DNA from: Bacteroidales bacterium
Lineage (GTDB): Bacteria; Bacteroidota; Bacteroidia; Bacteroidales; GCA-2748055
Assembly (NCBI GenBank): GCA_029934875.1
Contig: JAOZLK010000061.1
Location: 1 to 12,820 of the forward strand
DNA length: 12,820 nucleotides
Direction: 5' to 3'
Shown: positions 1 through 7,769 of the stretch, one piece after another
Position numbering within the stretch: position 1 is the first letter of the stretch
Layout: each line of letters begins with the position of its first letter
Translations under genes and position numbers: made by a program
The notes under the pieces: generated by a model
Databases searched by the model: none
Seen by the model: the letters and a program-made list of their open reading frames with translations, nothing else
Told to the model about the DNA's origin: nothing

Positions 1-3000
1 TATGCTGTTACCGTTGATGATTACGATGTGAACAAGCACTATTTTTTATCGGACTATTTCCGGGATACTTACAATGAAGCGCTTGCCCGCCTGCCCATTA
101 TCACCTCCGATGTCACCATCACCAAGATTGAAGTATGGATTACCAATAAAACCACCAATTTCGAGCAATCACGGAACATTGTCGCGGTGACCGATCTTGC
201 CGAACCGGATCCCAGATTCTTTGATCGTGTAGCGGGACAGGCGGGAGATAATCCAAGGAACCCCCTGAACACTGCCTACAATGAGCTGACCACAACCTAC
301 TCCTCCATCAGGGAAATCAAAAATGCCACCAGCGTACTTGAAAATGCCGGTCTTACCCTGGGTATTGATTTTGAAAAAATCGAGAATGCCAGGATGCTTT
401 CGTCAAGGGAGTATACCGTTAACGATAAGCTGGGATACATCTCACTGAATTCGGCCTTGAACACCGATGAAATCCTGGCTGTGGCTTACGAGTATAATTA
501 TAACGGTCAGACTTACCAGGTAGGTGAACTTTCCGAATCCAGCGGGATCAGTGCACCATCAACACTGATGCTCAAGCTGATCAAGCCCACCAACTTCACA
601 CCCAATGCCTATACCTGGCCCCTGATGATGAAAAACGTTTACGCCCTTGGCGCCTACCAGGTATCTGAGCAGGATTTTACCCTTGATGTACTCTACCGGG
701 ACGATAAAACAGGGAACAACATCAACTACATACCGGAAGAGGGCCTGGATAAGACCATTCTGATCAGGCAGATGAACCTGGATAACATTGACTCACAGAG
801 GGATCCCTACCCCGATGGTGTATTTGACTTCATGAGCGGAATCACCATCAATCCAGCTAACGGGCGGGTATTTTTTCCCTTGCTGGAACCCTTTGGAAAG
901 GACCTGGAGCAACTTTTACGTGATAGTCTTGACGGTGACGCGGCAGAGCTGGCAGTCCGGAAGTATGTCTACCAGTCACTTTACGACTCCACCAAAACCA
1001 AAGCCCAACAGATCGCTGAAAAGAATAAGTTTCTCATAGCCGGACAGTACTCCTCGTCCAATAGCTCTGAGATAATGTTGAATGCAATGAATGTGCCCCA
1101 GGGTTCTGTTAAGGTTACCGCAGGGGGCCGGGAGTTGATTGAAGGACAGGACTACACGGTCGACTATATGCTTGGCCGGGTAACCATTATTAACCAGGGG
1201 ATAATGGAATCGGGGACACCCATCCGAATTGCCCTGGAGAACCAGTCACTTTTCAACTTCCAGACCAAAACATTAATGGGTGCGCACTTGGATTACCGGA
1301 TTTCGGATAAATTTAACCTGGGAGCCACGGCCATGCACCTTACCGAACGACCCCTCACTCAAAAGGTAAACATAGGGGATGAGCCAATCTCAAATACGAT
1401 CTGGGGCCTGAATGGTAATTACAGTACCGAGTCCCAACTCGTTACAAGCATTGTTGACTGGTTGCCCTTCCTGGAGACAAAGGCTCCCTCCACTTTCACT
1501 GTGGTAGGTGAATTTGCCCAGCTGGTTCCTGGTCACTCTAAGGCCATCGGAGATGCTGGGAATGCGTACATTGACGATTTCGAAGGGAGCGAAACATCCT
1601 ATGATCTGAAGCAATTCTCTTCATGGAAACTTTCAAGTACACCAAGAGGTTTTTTCCCGGAGGCAGATCTGAATAATGACCTGAGGTATGGTTATGGAAG
1701 GGCCAAACTGGCCTGGTATAGCATTGATCCCCTCTTCCTGAACAACGAATCGCGTACTCCCGATTACATCAAGGCCAATCCCGATTACCAGTCCAGTGCC
1801 TATGTATACGAGGTCTATGAACAGGACATTTTTCCCAACAAGGAGAATCCCAATGGGGTGCCGACCAGGATCTCTGTCCTGAACCTGGGCTACTATCCCG
1901 AAGAGAGGGGACCCTACAATTACGATTACGAAAGGATTGATGAGGATGGAAATCTGCTTGATCCTTCGCGGCGCTGGGGAGGAATCATGAGGGAAATTTA
2001 TTCCAGCGATTTTGAGCAGGCCAATGTGGAGTTTATTGAGTTCTGGATGATGGATCCATTTGCTGAGATGCCTGATCATAATGGTGGTCAGCTCTATTTC
2101 AACCTGGGTAACATCTCCGAGGATGTATTGAAAGACTCCAGGAAAACCTTTGAGAATGGACTCCCGACCACCGATGTGGTGGAGAAGGTGGATACAACCG
2201 TCTGGGGACGTATCCCCCTCACCCAGTCACTGGTGCAGGGATTCAGCGCCGGGGATGAAAGCAGGCAATACCAGGATGTGGGTATGGATGGACTCTCCAC
2301 TGCCGATGAAAAGCAGTTTTTCTCAGAGAAACCAAGCGACTACTTGAATCAGATCGAAGCTCTGTATGGAGCCGGGTCCCTTACCGAGGAGGCCCGTGAT
2401 GAAGCTTTTGACGACCCTTCATCTGACAATTACAGCTACTACCGCACTTCAAATTATGATGGAGAACAAGCCGGTATCCTTGCCCGCTACAAAGACTATA
2501 ACAGCCACGAAGGAAACTCTCCAAGCGACCTGGACAATACAGAATCCTATCCCACCTCGGGTACCTCCCTCCCCGATATCGAGGACATTAACCGGGACAA
2601 CACACTGAATGAAGGAGAAAGCTTCTTTGTTTACCGTGTCGACCTGGACAAAAACTCACTTGAAGTGGGCAGGAACAATATTGTGGATAAGGTAGTGGAT
2701 AAGGTAAATTACGCAAACGGGACAAAGGCCGATGTAACCTGGTACCAGTTCAGAATCCCGGTATTTGATTATGACGGTAGTGTGGGCGATATCTCCGATT
2801 TCAAAACCATTCGCTTCATGCGGATGTTTATGACCGGTTTTGAGGATACCACCTTCCTTCGCTTCGCAAAGCTCGACCTTGTGCGAGGAGAGTGGCGAAG
2901 GTATAACCTGCCCTTTATGCAGGGGGGCGAGGACTGGACCGGATCGGAGCCTTCCCAGGGGCAACTGGCCATATCGGCTGTGAACATTGAGGAGAACGCA

Positions 3001-6000
3001 GGTAAGGAGCCGGTTAACTACGTTTTGCCCCCGGGATTTGACCGGCAGATTGATCCCACCCAGCCCCAGCTACGACAATTGAATGAACAGTCCATTGTAT
3101 TGAGAGTCGATGAACTGGCCGATGGAGATGCCCGGGCGGCATATAAGAACACCCAGCTTGATATGCGGCAGTACAAGACCCTGAAAATGGAGGCCCACGC
3201 CGAGGCCATTACAGGGGTTCCACTGGATGATGACGAAGTAACTGCTTTTATCAGGCTGGGAACAGACTACCAGGATAACTATTATGAGTACGAGATACCC
3301 ATGAAGCTGACTCCACCCGGGCGCTATGATAACGATATCGAAAGTGAAAGAAAGATTGTGTGGCCCGAGGATAATAAGTTTGAGATTGTACTGGATGAAT
3401 TTACTGAACTGAAACAGGACAGAAACAGGGCCATGAGCGATCCGGACAGTGAAGTCTCCATCACTTCTGCATTCTCCATGGTCGATGATAAGGGTAACAG
3501 AATGACCGTTTCCGGAAATCCCAATCTGAGTGATGTTCGGACCATCATGATCGGGGTACGGAATCCAAAAGCAGGGAATAATCCCTTCCGCAGTGATGAC
3601 GGCTTACCAAAGTCGGCTGAAATCTGGCTCAACGAGCTGCGCCTCACCGATTTTAATGAAAAGGGAGGCTGGGCAGCAACCGGAAGGGCCACCCTGAAGA
3701 TGGCCGATTTCGGAAATATCACCTTTGCCGGAAACACCAGTCAACCCGGTTTCGGAAGTATCGAGCAGAAGGTAAACGAGAGGCAGCGTGAGCAGATCAT
3801 TCAGTACGACGTTTCCTCGAATTTGCAAGTGGGTAAATTCTTTAAGCAGGAGAGTGGAGTGAACATCCCGGTATTTGCTAGCTACTCCAGGGCCATCGTA
3901 AATCCCGAATACAATCCGCTGGATCCTGATATTCCCTTGAAGGAGGCCATCGATGAGGCTGAAACTGAGGCTGAAAAAGACTCCATTATCAGTAATTCAA
4001 GGGATATGGTCACAAGAAAAGCCTTTGCAGTTACCAATGTGAAGATGAATAAGGCAGGCACCAAGAAGCGTTTCTACAGCCTGGCTAACTGGTCCACCAG
4101 CTTCTCCATGAATGAGATGGCGAGCCAGAATCCCAACCTGGATTATTACAACACCAGGAAGGTGAGGGTAAACCTTGGTTATAATTTCAATGCCCGGCAA
4201 GTAAATATCCAACCATTGAAATCAGTTAAATGGCTTAATTCTAATTGGTTAAGACTGGTTAAGGATTTCAACTTCAATGTTACTCCCTCCAGGATTTCCT
4301 GGAGAACCGACATGGATCGCTATTACATGGAAAAACAGGTCACGAATCTCGATAATCCTGGATTTGTGGTGGATCCGACCTTTAAAAAGGATTTCACGTG
4401 GAATCGCTATTTTGATCTTAACTTTGACATTACCAAGAACCTGCGTTTCAATTTCTCCAATACTAATCAGGCCAGGATTGATGAACCCAATGGTAGGTGG
4501 AACAGAAATGAGGACAACTATGAGGTCTACCGGGATTCATTATGGAGCAGCATCCTCTCCGGTGGACGTATCACTTCCTACCTTCACTCTTTTGATGCAT
4601 CCTATAATATCCCTATTAATAAGATTCCTCTCCTTGACTGGACCAGTGCCAATGCGCGTTACGGGGGAACCTATGCCTGGAGTGCCGGACCGATTATTCT
4701 GGATGATCCTGTGTATGGGGCCACTAACCTGGGGAACGACATTAAGAACTCCAGCACCATCCAGCTAAATGGTCAGCTTAACATGGTGAACCTATACAAT
4801 AAGATAGGCTATCTGAAGGATATTAACGACAAGTACAGAAACGGAAAAAGCAGGCAGAAGGAGGCGGAGACCAGAACCAAGACAAAGGTTTACTCTAAGG
4901 ATAACCTCTACCTGAGAGAAGGGAAGGGCAGGTATGTAACACATAACCTGAAAACAGAGGCGATCAGCGTAGAGGTCCTGGATGAGAACAACCAGCCTGT
5001 GGATGTAGTTACAGAAACCCTCAGTGAAAGTCGCATCATGATCACTTCCCCCAAGGCCATTCGAAGAGCAACCATTACGGTTACAGGTACCATTGAGAAA
5101 GGTGAGAGTCCCCTGATTGTAATAACTGAGACCTCCCTCAGGGTGTTGATGGCCCTGCGGACGGTGAATGTTACCTACTCAAAAAGTGGCGGAACACTGC
5201 TTCCCGGATACCTGCCAACACCCCAGACATTTAGTTTTGGATTCGAAAATTATAATGGTGCCCTGGCTCCGGGCTTTCCCTTTGCCGTTGGTTGGCAGGA
5301 CCGTGGCTTTGCAGAGCAGGCTTTTGACAAGCAGTGGCTGACCAAGGACCAGGCTTTGAATAGTGCCTACACCATGAACAATACAGAGCGCTTTACTTTC
5401 AGGGCAAATATTGAACCCTTCAACGGCCTGAAAATCGATCTGACTGCAAACCGTATGTATGCCACCAACCTTTCGGAGTACTATACGGCAAATGACTATG
5501 GAGGGCTTCCGTCGGATACGGCCCGGGGACTTCGCTACGGGGGAAATTTCAGCATGTCCTACATCTCCATTGGGACCGCCTTTGAGAAAATTGATTCCGA
5601 AGTGGATAAATCAGGAACCTTCCGGCTCCTGAAAGAAGATTACCGGATGACCATTTCGGAGCGATTGGGCCAGGATCAGTATGGTTTGCCGGTAGATCAG
5701 CTGCCAAGAGATTCAAGCGGCTACGTCCAGGGTTATGGGGCCACTTCCCAGGCTGTCCTGATACCCGCTTTCCTGGCTGCATATGGAGATGAGGATGCAG
5801 AAAAGGTACCTCTCAATGCCATCCGGACCATCTCACAGATTTTGCCCAACTGGCAGATCAGATTCGATGGGCTTGGTAAAATAGAGGCCTTTAAGCCTGC
5901 TATAAACTCTATAGTCATAAATCACTCCTATCGCTCAACCTATAGCGTCGGGTCCTTTAACTATAATCCTTTCTTTACATATGACAGTATCAAGGGGGTG

Positions 6001-6522
6001 CCCATTGCTGTCGACCTGCAGGGAAATTTCATGGTGGAGCAGAACATCAATACCATCAGTATCAATGAGAGTTTCAGCCCTCTTTTCGACCTGAATATGG
6101 ACTGGCAGAACAGCCTCACGACACGCATAGAATACCGCAGGTCGAGGACCGTGGCCATGAACATGGCAAACACCCAGGTGAACGAAGTCAACAGTGGTGA
6201 GATTATTATTGGCGCAGGCTATCGCTTCAACCAGGTACCACTGATCATCAATCAGAGGGAGATTAGTAGTGACCTTAATGTACGCCTGGACTTCTCAATG
6301 CGGAACAACCGCACGGTGATCAGGAAGCTTGAGGATATCTCGGGAAGTGAAATTACTGCAGGTCAGCGGATATTCTCTTTGAAGGCATCGGCCGACTACA
6401 TGCTGAGTGATAAATTTGTGGTCAGGTTATTTTACGACCAACGAATGACCAATCCCTATATTTCAAACTCCTATCCCAACGCCAACTACCATGTTGGATT
6501 CAGCCTGACCTTCACCCTCTAG
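1..6522 (+). CDS. sprA: SprA/Sov, outer-membrane translocon of the type IX secretion system (5' end cut off by the window)
   Basis: SprA (Sov in Porphyromonas) is the giant outer-membrane beta-barrel through which type IX substrates, including gliding adhesins, leave the periplasm; in Flavobacterium johnsoniae it is a 36-stranded barrel that binds PorV and a plug protein. The frame is open from base 1 for 2173 codons. An in-frame GTG at 28 is not the real start, because coding continues upstream of it; with family members near 2400 residues, roughly 200-300 N-terminal residues are missing. Recognisable blocks are IDDFEGSE near 1570, a QDVGMDGL loop near 2272, DINRDNTLNEGE at 2584-2619, SAEIWLNELRL at 3613-3645 and a Lys/Arg-rich stretch near 4850. 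Long alternating aromatic/polar strands follow to the end, and the last residues (FSLTFTL) resemble a final barrel strand. I saw no cysteine in the visible protein. No frameshift is apparent. gcvH lies downstream on the same strand. Identification is by recalled family motifs. Confidence 0.95.
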   Translation, partial: YAVTVDDYDVNKHYFLSDYFRDTYNEALARLPIITSDVTITKIEVWITNKTTNFEQSRNIVAVTDLAEPDPRFFDRVAGQAGDNPRNPLNTAYNELTTTYSSIREIKNATSVLENAGLTLGIDFEKIENARMLSSREYTVNDKLGYISLNSALNTDEILAVAYEYNYNGQTYQVGELSESSGISAPSTLMLKLIKPTNFTPNAYTWPLMMKNVYALGAYQVSEQDFTLDVLYRDDKTGNNINYIPEEGLDKTILIRQMNLDNIDSQRDPYPDGVFDFMSGITINPANGRVFFPLLEPFGKDLEQLLRDSLDGDAAELAVRKYVYQSLYDSTKTKAQQIAEKNKFLIAGQYSSSNSSEIMLNAMNVPQGSVKVTAGGRELIEGQDYTVDYMLGRVTIINQGIMESGTPIRIALENQSLFNFQTKTLMGAHLDYRISDKFNLGATAMHLTERPLTQKVNIGDEPISNTIWGLNGNYSTESQLVTSIVDWLPFLETKAPSTFTVVGEFAQLVPGHSKAIGDAGNAYIDDFEGSETSYDLKQFSSWKLSSTPRGFFPEADLNNDLRYGYGRAKLAWYSIDPLFLNNESRTPDYIKANPDYQSSAYVYEVYEQDIFPNKENPNGVPTRISVLNLGYYPEERGPYNYDYERIDEDGNLLDPSRRWGGIMREIYSSDFEQANVEFIEFWMMDPFAEMPDHNGGQLYFNLGNISEDVLKDSRKTFENGLPTTDVVEKVDTTVWGRIPLTQSLVQGFSAGDESRQYQDVGMDGLSTADEKQFFSEKPSDYLNQIEALYGAGSLTEEARDEAFDDPSSDNYSYYRTSNYDGEQAGILARYKDYNSHEGNSPSDLDNTESYPTSGTSLPDIEDINRDNTLNEGESFFVYRVDLDKNSLEVGRNNIVDKVVDKVNYANGTKADVTWYQFRIPVFDYDGSVGDISDFKTIRFMRMFMTGFEDTTFLRFAKLDLVRGEWRRYNLPFMQGGEDWTGSEPSQGQLAISAVNIEENAGKEPVNYVLPPGFDRQIDPTQPQLRQLNEQSIVLRVDELADGDARAAYKNTQLDMRQYKTLKMEAHAEAITGVPLDDDEVTAFIRLGTDYQDNYYEYEIPMKLTPPGRYDNDIESERKIVWPEDNKFEIVLDEFTELKQDRNRAMSDPDSEVSITSAFSMVDDKGNRMTVSGNPNLSDVRTIMIGVRNPKAGNNPFRSDDGLPKSAEIWLNELRLTDFNEKGGWAATGRATLKMADFGNITFAGNTSQPGFGSIEQKVNERQREQIIQYDVSSNLQVGKFFKQESGVNIPVFASYSRAIVNPEYNPLDPDIPLKEAIDEAETEAEKDSIISNSRDMVTRKAFAVTNVKMNKAGTKKRFYSLANWSTSFSMNEMASQNPNLDYYNTRKVRVNLGYNFNARQVNIQPLKSVKWLNSNWLRLVKDFNFNVTPSRISWRTDMDRYYMEKQVTNLDNPGFVVDPTFKKDFTWNRYFDLNFDITKNLRFNFSNTNQARIDEPNGRWNRNEDNYEVYRDSLWSSILSGGRITSYLHSFDASYNIPINKIPLLDWTSANARYGGTYAWSAGPIILDDPVYGATNLGNDIKNSSTIQLNGQLNMVNLYNKIGYLKDINDKYRNGKSRQKEAETRTKTKVYSKDNLYLREGKGRYVTHNLKTEAISVEVLDENNQPVDVVTETLSESRIMITSPKAIRRATITVTGTIEKGESPLIVITETSLRVLMALRTVNVTYSKSGGTLLPGYLPTPQTFSFGFENYNGALAPGFPFAVGWQDRGFAEQAFDKQWLTKDQALNSAYTMNNTERFTFRANIEPFNGLKIDLTANRMYATNLSEYYTANDYGGLPSDTARGLRYGGNFSMSYISIGTAFEKIDSEVDKSGTFRLLKEDYRMTISERLGQDQYGLPVDQLPRDSSGYVQGYGATSQAVLIPAFLAAYGDEDAEKVPLNAIRTISQILPNWQIRFDGLGKIEAFKPAINSIVINHSYRSTYSVGSFNYNPFFTYDSIKGVPIAVDLQGNFMVEQNINTISINESFSPLFDLNMDWQNSLTTRIEYRRSRTVAMNMANTQVNEVNSGEIIIGAGYRFNQVPLIINQREISSDLNVRLDFSMRNNRTVIRKLEDISGSEITAGQRIFSLKASADYMLSDKFVVRLFYDQRMTNPYISNSYPNANYHVGFSLTFTL
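2683..2706 (+). repeat. Perfect 12-base tandem duplication inside sprA
   Basis: GTGGATAAGGTA occurs twice head to tail without mismatch. It keeps the frame and encodes VDKV-VDKV within the segment NNIVDKVVDKVNY. A slippage duplication is the simplest explanation. Confidence 0.8.
4287..4304. repeat. Short perfect inverted repeat inside sprA
   Basis: CTCCAGG and CCTGGAG flank a 4-base ATTT loop, giving a 7-base-pair hairpin within codons for SRISWR. It is not followed by a T-run and lies mid-gene, so it is not a terminator. It may be chance. Confidence 0.5.
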
Positions 6523-6567
6523 CTCAGAATATGATCTAAAGCAGGTCGATTTTCCTTTGGAAATTAT

Positions 6568-6575
6568 TACATTTG
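6568..6575 (+). promoter_or_regulatory. Possible Bacteroidota -7 promoter element for gcvH
   Basis: TACATTTG matches the Bacteroidota housekeeping -7 consensus TAnnTTTG exactly. It lies in the gap between sprA and gcvH, and would start a transcript about 55 bases before the gcvH ATG, inside the GTACTGAGCACT repeat. I see no TTTG or TTG at the expected -33 spacing, so only half of the promoter is supported. gcvH could equally be read from sprA. Confidence 0.3.
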
Positions 6576-6618
6576 AGTACCCAGTACTGAGCACTGTGTA
6601 CTGAGCACTAAGTACTAA
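6574..6618. repeat. GTACTGAGCACT short tandem repeat between sprA and gcvH
   Basis: Two exact copies of GTACTGAGCACT lie at 6584-6595 and 6598-6609, a 14-base period. Degenerate flanking pieces are GAGTACCCAGTACT before them and AGTACT at 6611-6616 after them. AGTACT is self-complementary, and CAGTAC (6582-6587) can pair with GTACTG (6598-6603) to form a small 6-base-pair hairpin. The repeat is non-coding and ends 21 bases before the gcvH start. It could be a simple repeat, a regulator-binding array or part of a dispersed intergenic repeat family; the window has no other copy to decide between them. Confidence 0.7.
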
Positions 6619-6639
6619 TTTACCAATAACTATTTATTA

Positions 6640-7017
6640 ATGAATATTCCAGAAGAATTAAAGTACAGCGCTGATCATGAGTGGATTCGCGTTGAAGGTG
6701 ATGAGATTGTTATCGGAGTTACCGACTTTGCCCAGGGAGAGATGGGGGACGTGGTTTTTCTCGAAATTGAGACGGAAGGTGAGACTCTGACCAAGGGGGA
6801 AATCTTCGGTACCATAGAGGCCGTAAAGACCGTTTCAGACCTTTATATGCCTCTTGACGGAGAGGTGCTGGAAGTTAATCCGGCCCTGGAGGATACCCCC
6901 GAACTGGTAAACTCCAGTCCCTTTGATCAGGGTTGGATGATTCGGGTAAAGCTTTCGGATCCCGCTCAGCTTGATGATCTATTGTCGGCTGCAGCCTACA
7001 CTGAGCTGATCGGATAG
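6640..7017 (+). CDS. gcvH: Glycine cleavage system H protein
   Basis: GcvH is the small cytoplasmic lipoyl carrier that shuttles the aminomethyl group between the P-, T- and L-proteins during glycine breakdown to CO2, ammonia and methylene-tetrahydrofolate. The 125-residue length fits the family (E. coli about 129). Diagnostic sequences are the N-terminal [24 protein letters not shown] region, GDVVFLE, and the lipoylation site [13 protein letters not shown] with the acceptor lysine at residue 63. The C-terminal part [15 protein letters not shown] is also typical. The ATG follows an A/T-rich stretch without a Shine-Dalgarno motif, normal for Bacteroidota. The P, T and L genes are not in the window. 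I recall gcvH next to sprA as a recurring order in Bacteroidota. It may share a transcript with the secreted-protein gene 54 bases downstream. No oddity is seen in the protein. Confidence 0.97.
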   Translation: MNIPEELKYSADHEWIRVEGDEIVIGVTDFAQGEMGDVVFLEIETEGETLTKGEIFGTIEAVKTVSDLYMPLDGEVLEVNPALEDTPELVNSSPFDQGWMIRVKLSDPAQLDDLLSAAAYTELIG

Positions 7018-7071
7018 TATTCATTTACGGCAGGATTTTTGCAGCTGGTTTTGATGTTCTCAAGATCTTGC

Positions 7072-7734
7072 ATGAAAAAGTTGTTTACAATTCTGCTTTG
7101 CTCTTTTTGCTTCTCCCCGTGGATGAACTCCCAGGCGCAGTTATTCCTGAAGGCACTTGCCCCTGAAGGAAATCATGTGAATGGGAGGGAATATATTCCC
7201 TTATCCAATGATCTCATCAGGCTTGAACTGGCCTATGATTGCATGCTTGGAGAGAACTTTTTATTCGACCTGGTGGTGATCAATGAATCGGGCCACCCCA
7301 TATCTGTACAACCATCTTCTTTTTACTGCCTGGAACTGGATGATCCTGATACGGATTCTTCCTGCTTTCCTCCGTCCATGGCTCTACCGCCACTACAGCC
7401 TTTTAAGTGGTATGATCGTGCCCTTGAGCAGCCGCAACATGAAAGCATGTTCAGCCCCTTCCTGGAGATCCCAGCTATGTTTATGGAAGGTTTTGTTTCA
7501 TCCTGGAATGGAGAGTCGTCTGCCAGGACGCTCTCGGACAAGGAAAGGGAGAGTCATCTGAAGGATGCAATCAGGCAGGAGATGATGCAGGAGGTGCAGC
7601 TTGCTCCGGGAGAGGTAGCAAATGGATTTGTCTGGTTCCCGGGTTCTCCCGAAACCAAATATCTCCTGTTTTGTTTCCCCCTGGATGAGCAGGAGTTTCA
7701 GTTTGCATATGAAGTGGAGAAAGGTCGTCCATAA
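7072..7734 (+). CDS. Uncharacterised secreted protein, possible immunoglobulin-like (DUF4352-like) fold
   Basis: I do not recognise this gene as a named family. The frame opens at a TTG at 7039 with an ATG at 7054, but the ATG at 7072 is chosen because it gives a compact signal peptide: MKK, a hydrophobic core to about residue 15, and probable cleavage near NSQAQ. The product is 220 residues. The mature part has four cysteines (in YDC, FYC, SSC and LFC), enough for two disulfides in the periplasm or outside. LVVINESGHPISVQPSSFYCLEL, shown here as LVVINESGHPISVQPS then FYC, and a late LAPGEVANGFVWFP segment resemble the beta-sandwich pattern of DUF4352/telokin-like proteins: a strand on non-ideal interactions, then a polar turn, then 'pG-x-x-x-G-x-v-x-F'. 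That fold is inference. An acidic/basic helix-like stretch near residues 157-180 lies between. It follows gcvH by 54 bases and its stop faces the pdxA stop 35 bases away, with no clear terminator hairpin in that gap. Confidence 0.8.
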   Translation: MKKLFTILLCSFCFSPWMNSQAQLFLKALAPEGNHVNGREYIPLSNDLIRLELAYDCMLGENFLFDLVVINESGHPISVQPSSFYCLELDDPDTDSSCFPPSMALPPLQPFKWYDRALEQPQHESMFSPFLEIPAMFMEGFVSSWNGESSARTLSDKERESHLKDAIRQEMMQEVQLAPGEVANGFVWFPGSPETKYLLFCFPLDEQEFQFAYEVEKGRP

Positions 7735-7769
7735 TCCATCTTCCTGGCTGAATCATATTCCCGATGTCA

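Noticed and set aside
1633..2079. 148-codon open frame on the minus strand inside sprA
   Set aside because: It lies entirely opposite a strongly conserved sprA segment, has no recognisable domain and no start context; it is a shadow of the real frame.
4277..4768. 163-codon open frame on the plus strand overlapping sprA in another frame
   Set aside because: It is a low-complexity Pro/Leu/Thr product typical of a shifted frame over a conserved gene; the sprA frame continues through without a break.
6551..6563. TTTCC-TTT-GGAAA stem as a terminator for sprA
   Set aside because: It is only five base pairs, mostly A-T, with no following T-run; too weak to call.
7061..7070. 10-base palindrome CAAGATCTTG just before the ATG at 7072
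   Set aside because: A single palindrome of this length is expected by chance at this scale, and no second half-site or promoter element accompanies it.
7735..7769. Bidirectional terminator between the convergent stop codons
   Set aside because: I found no stem of useful length or T-run in these 35 bases; only a distant CCTGG/CCAGG pair.
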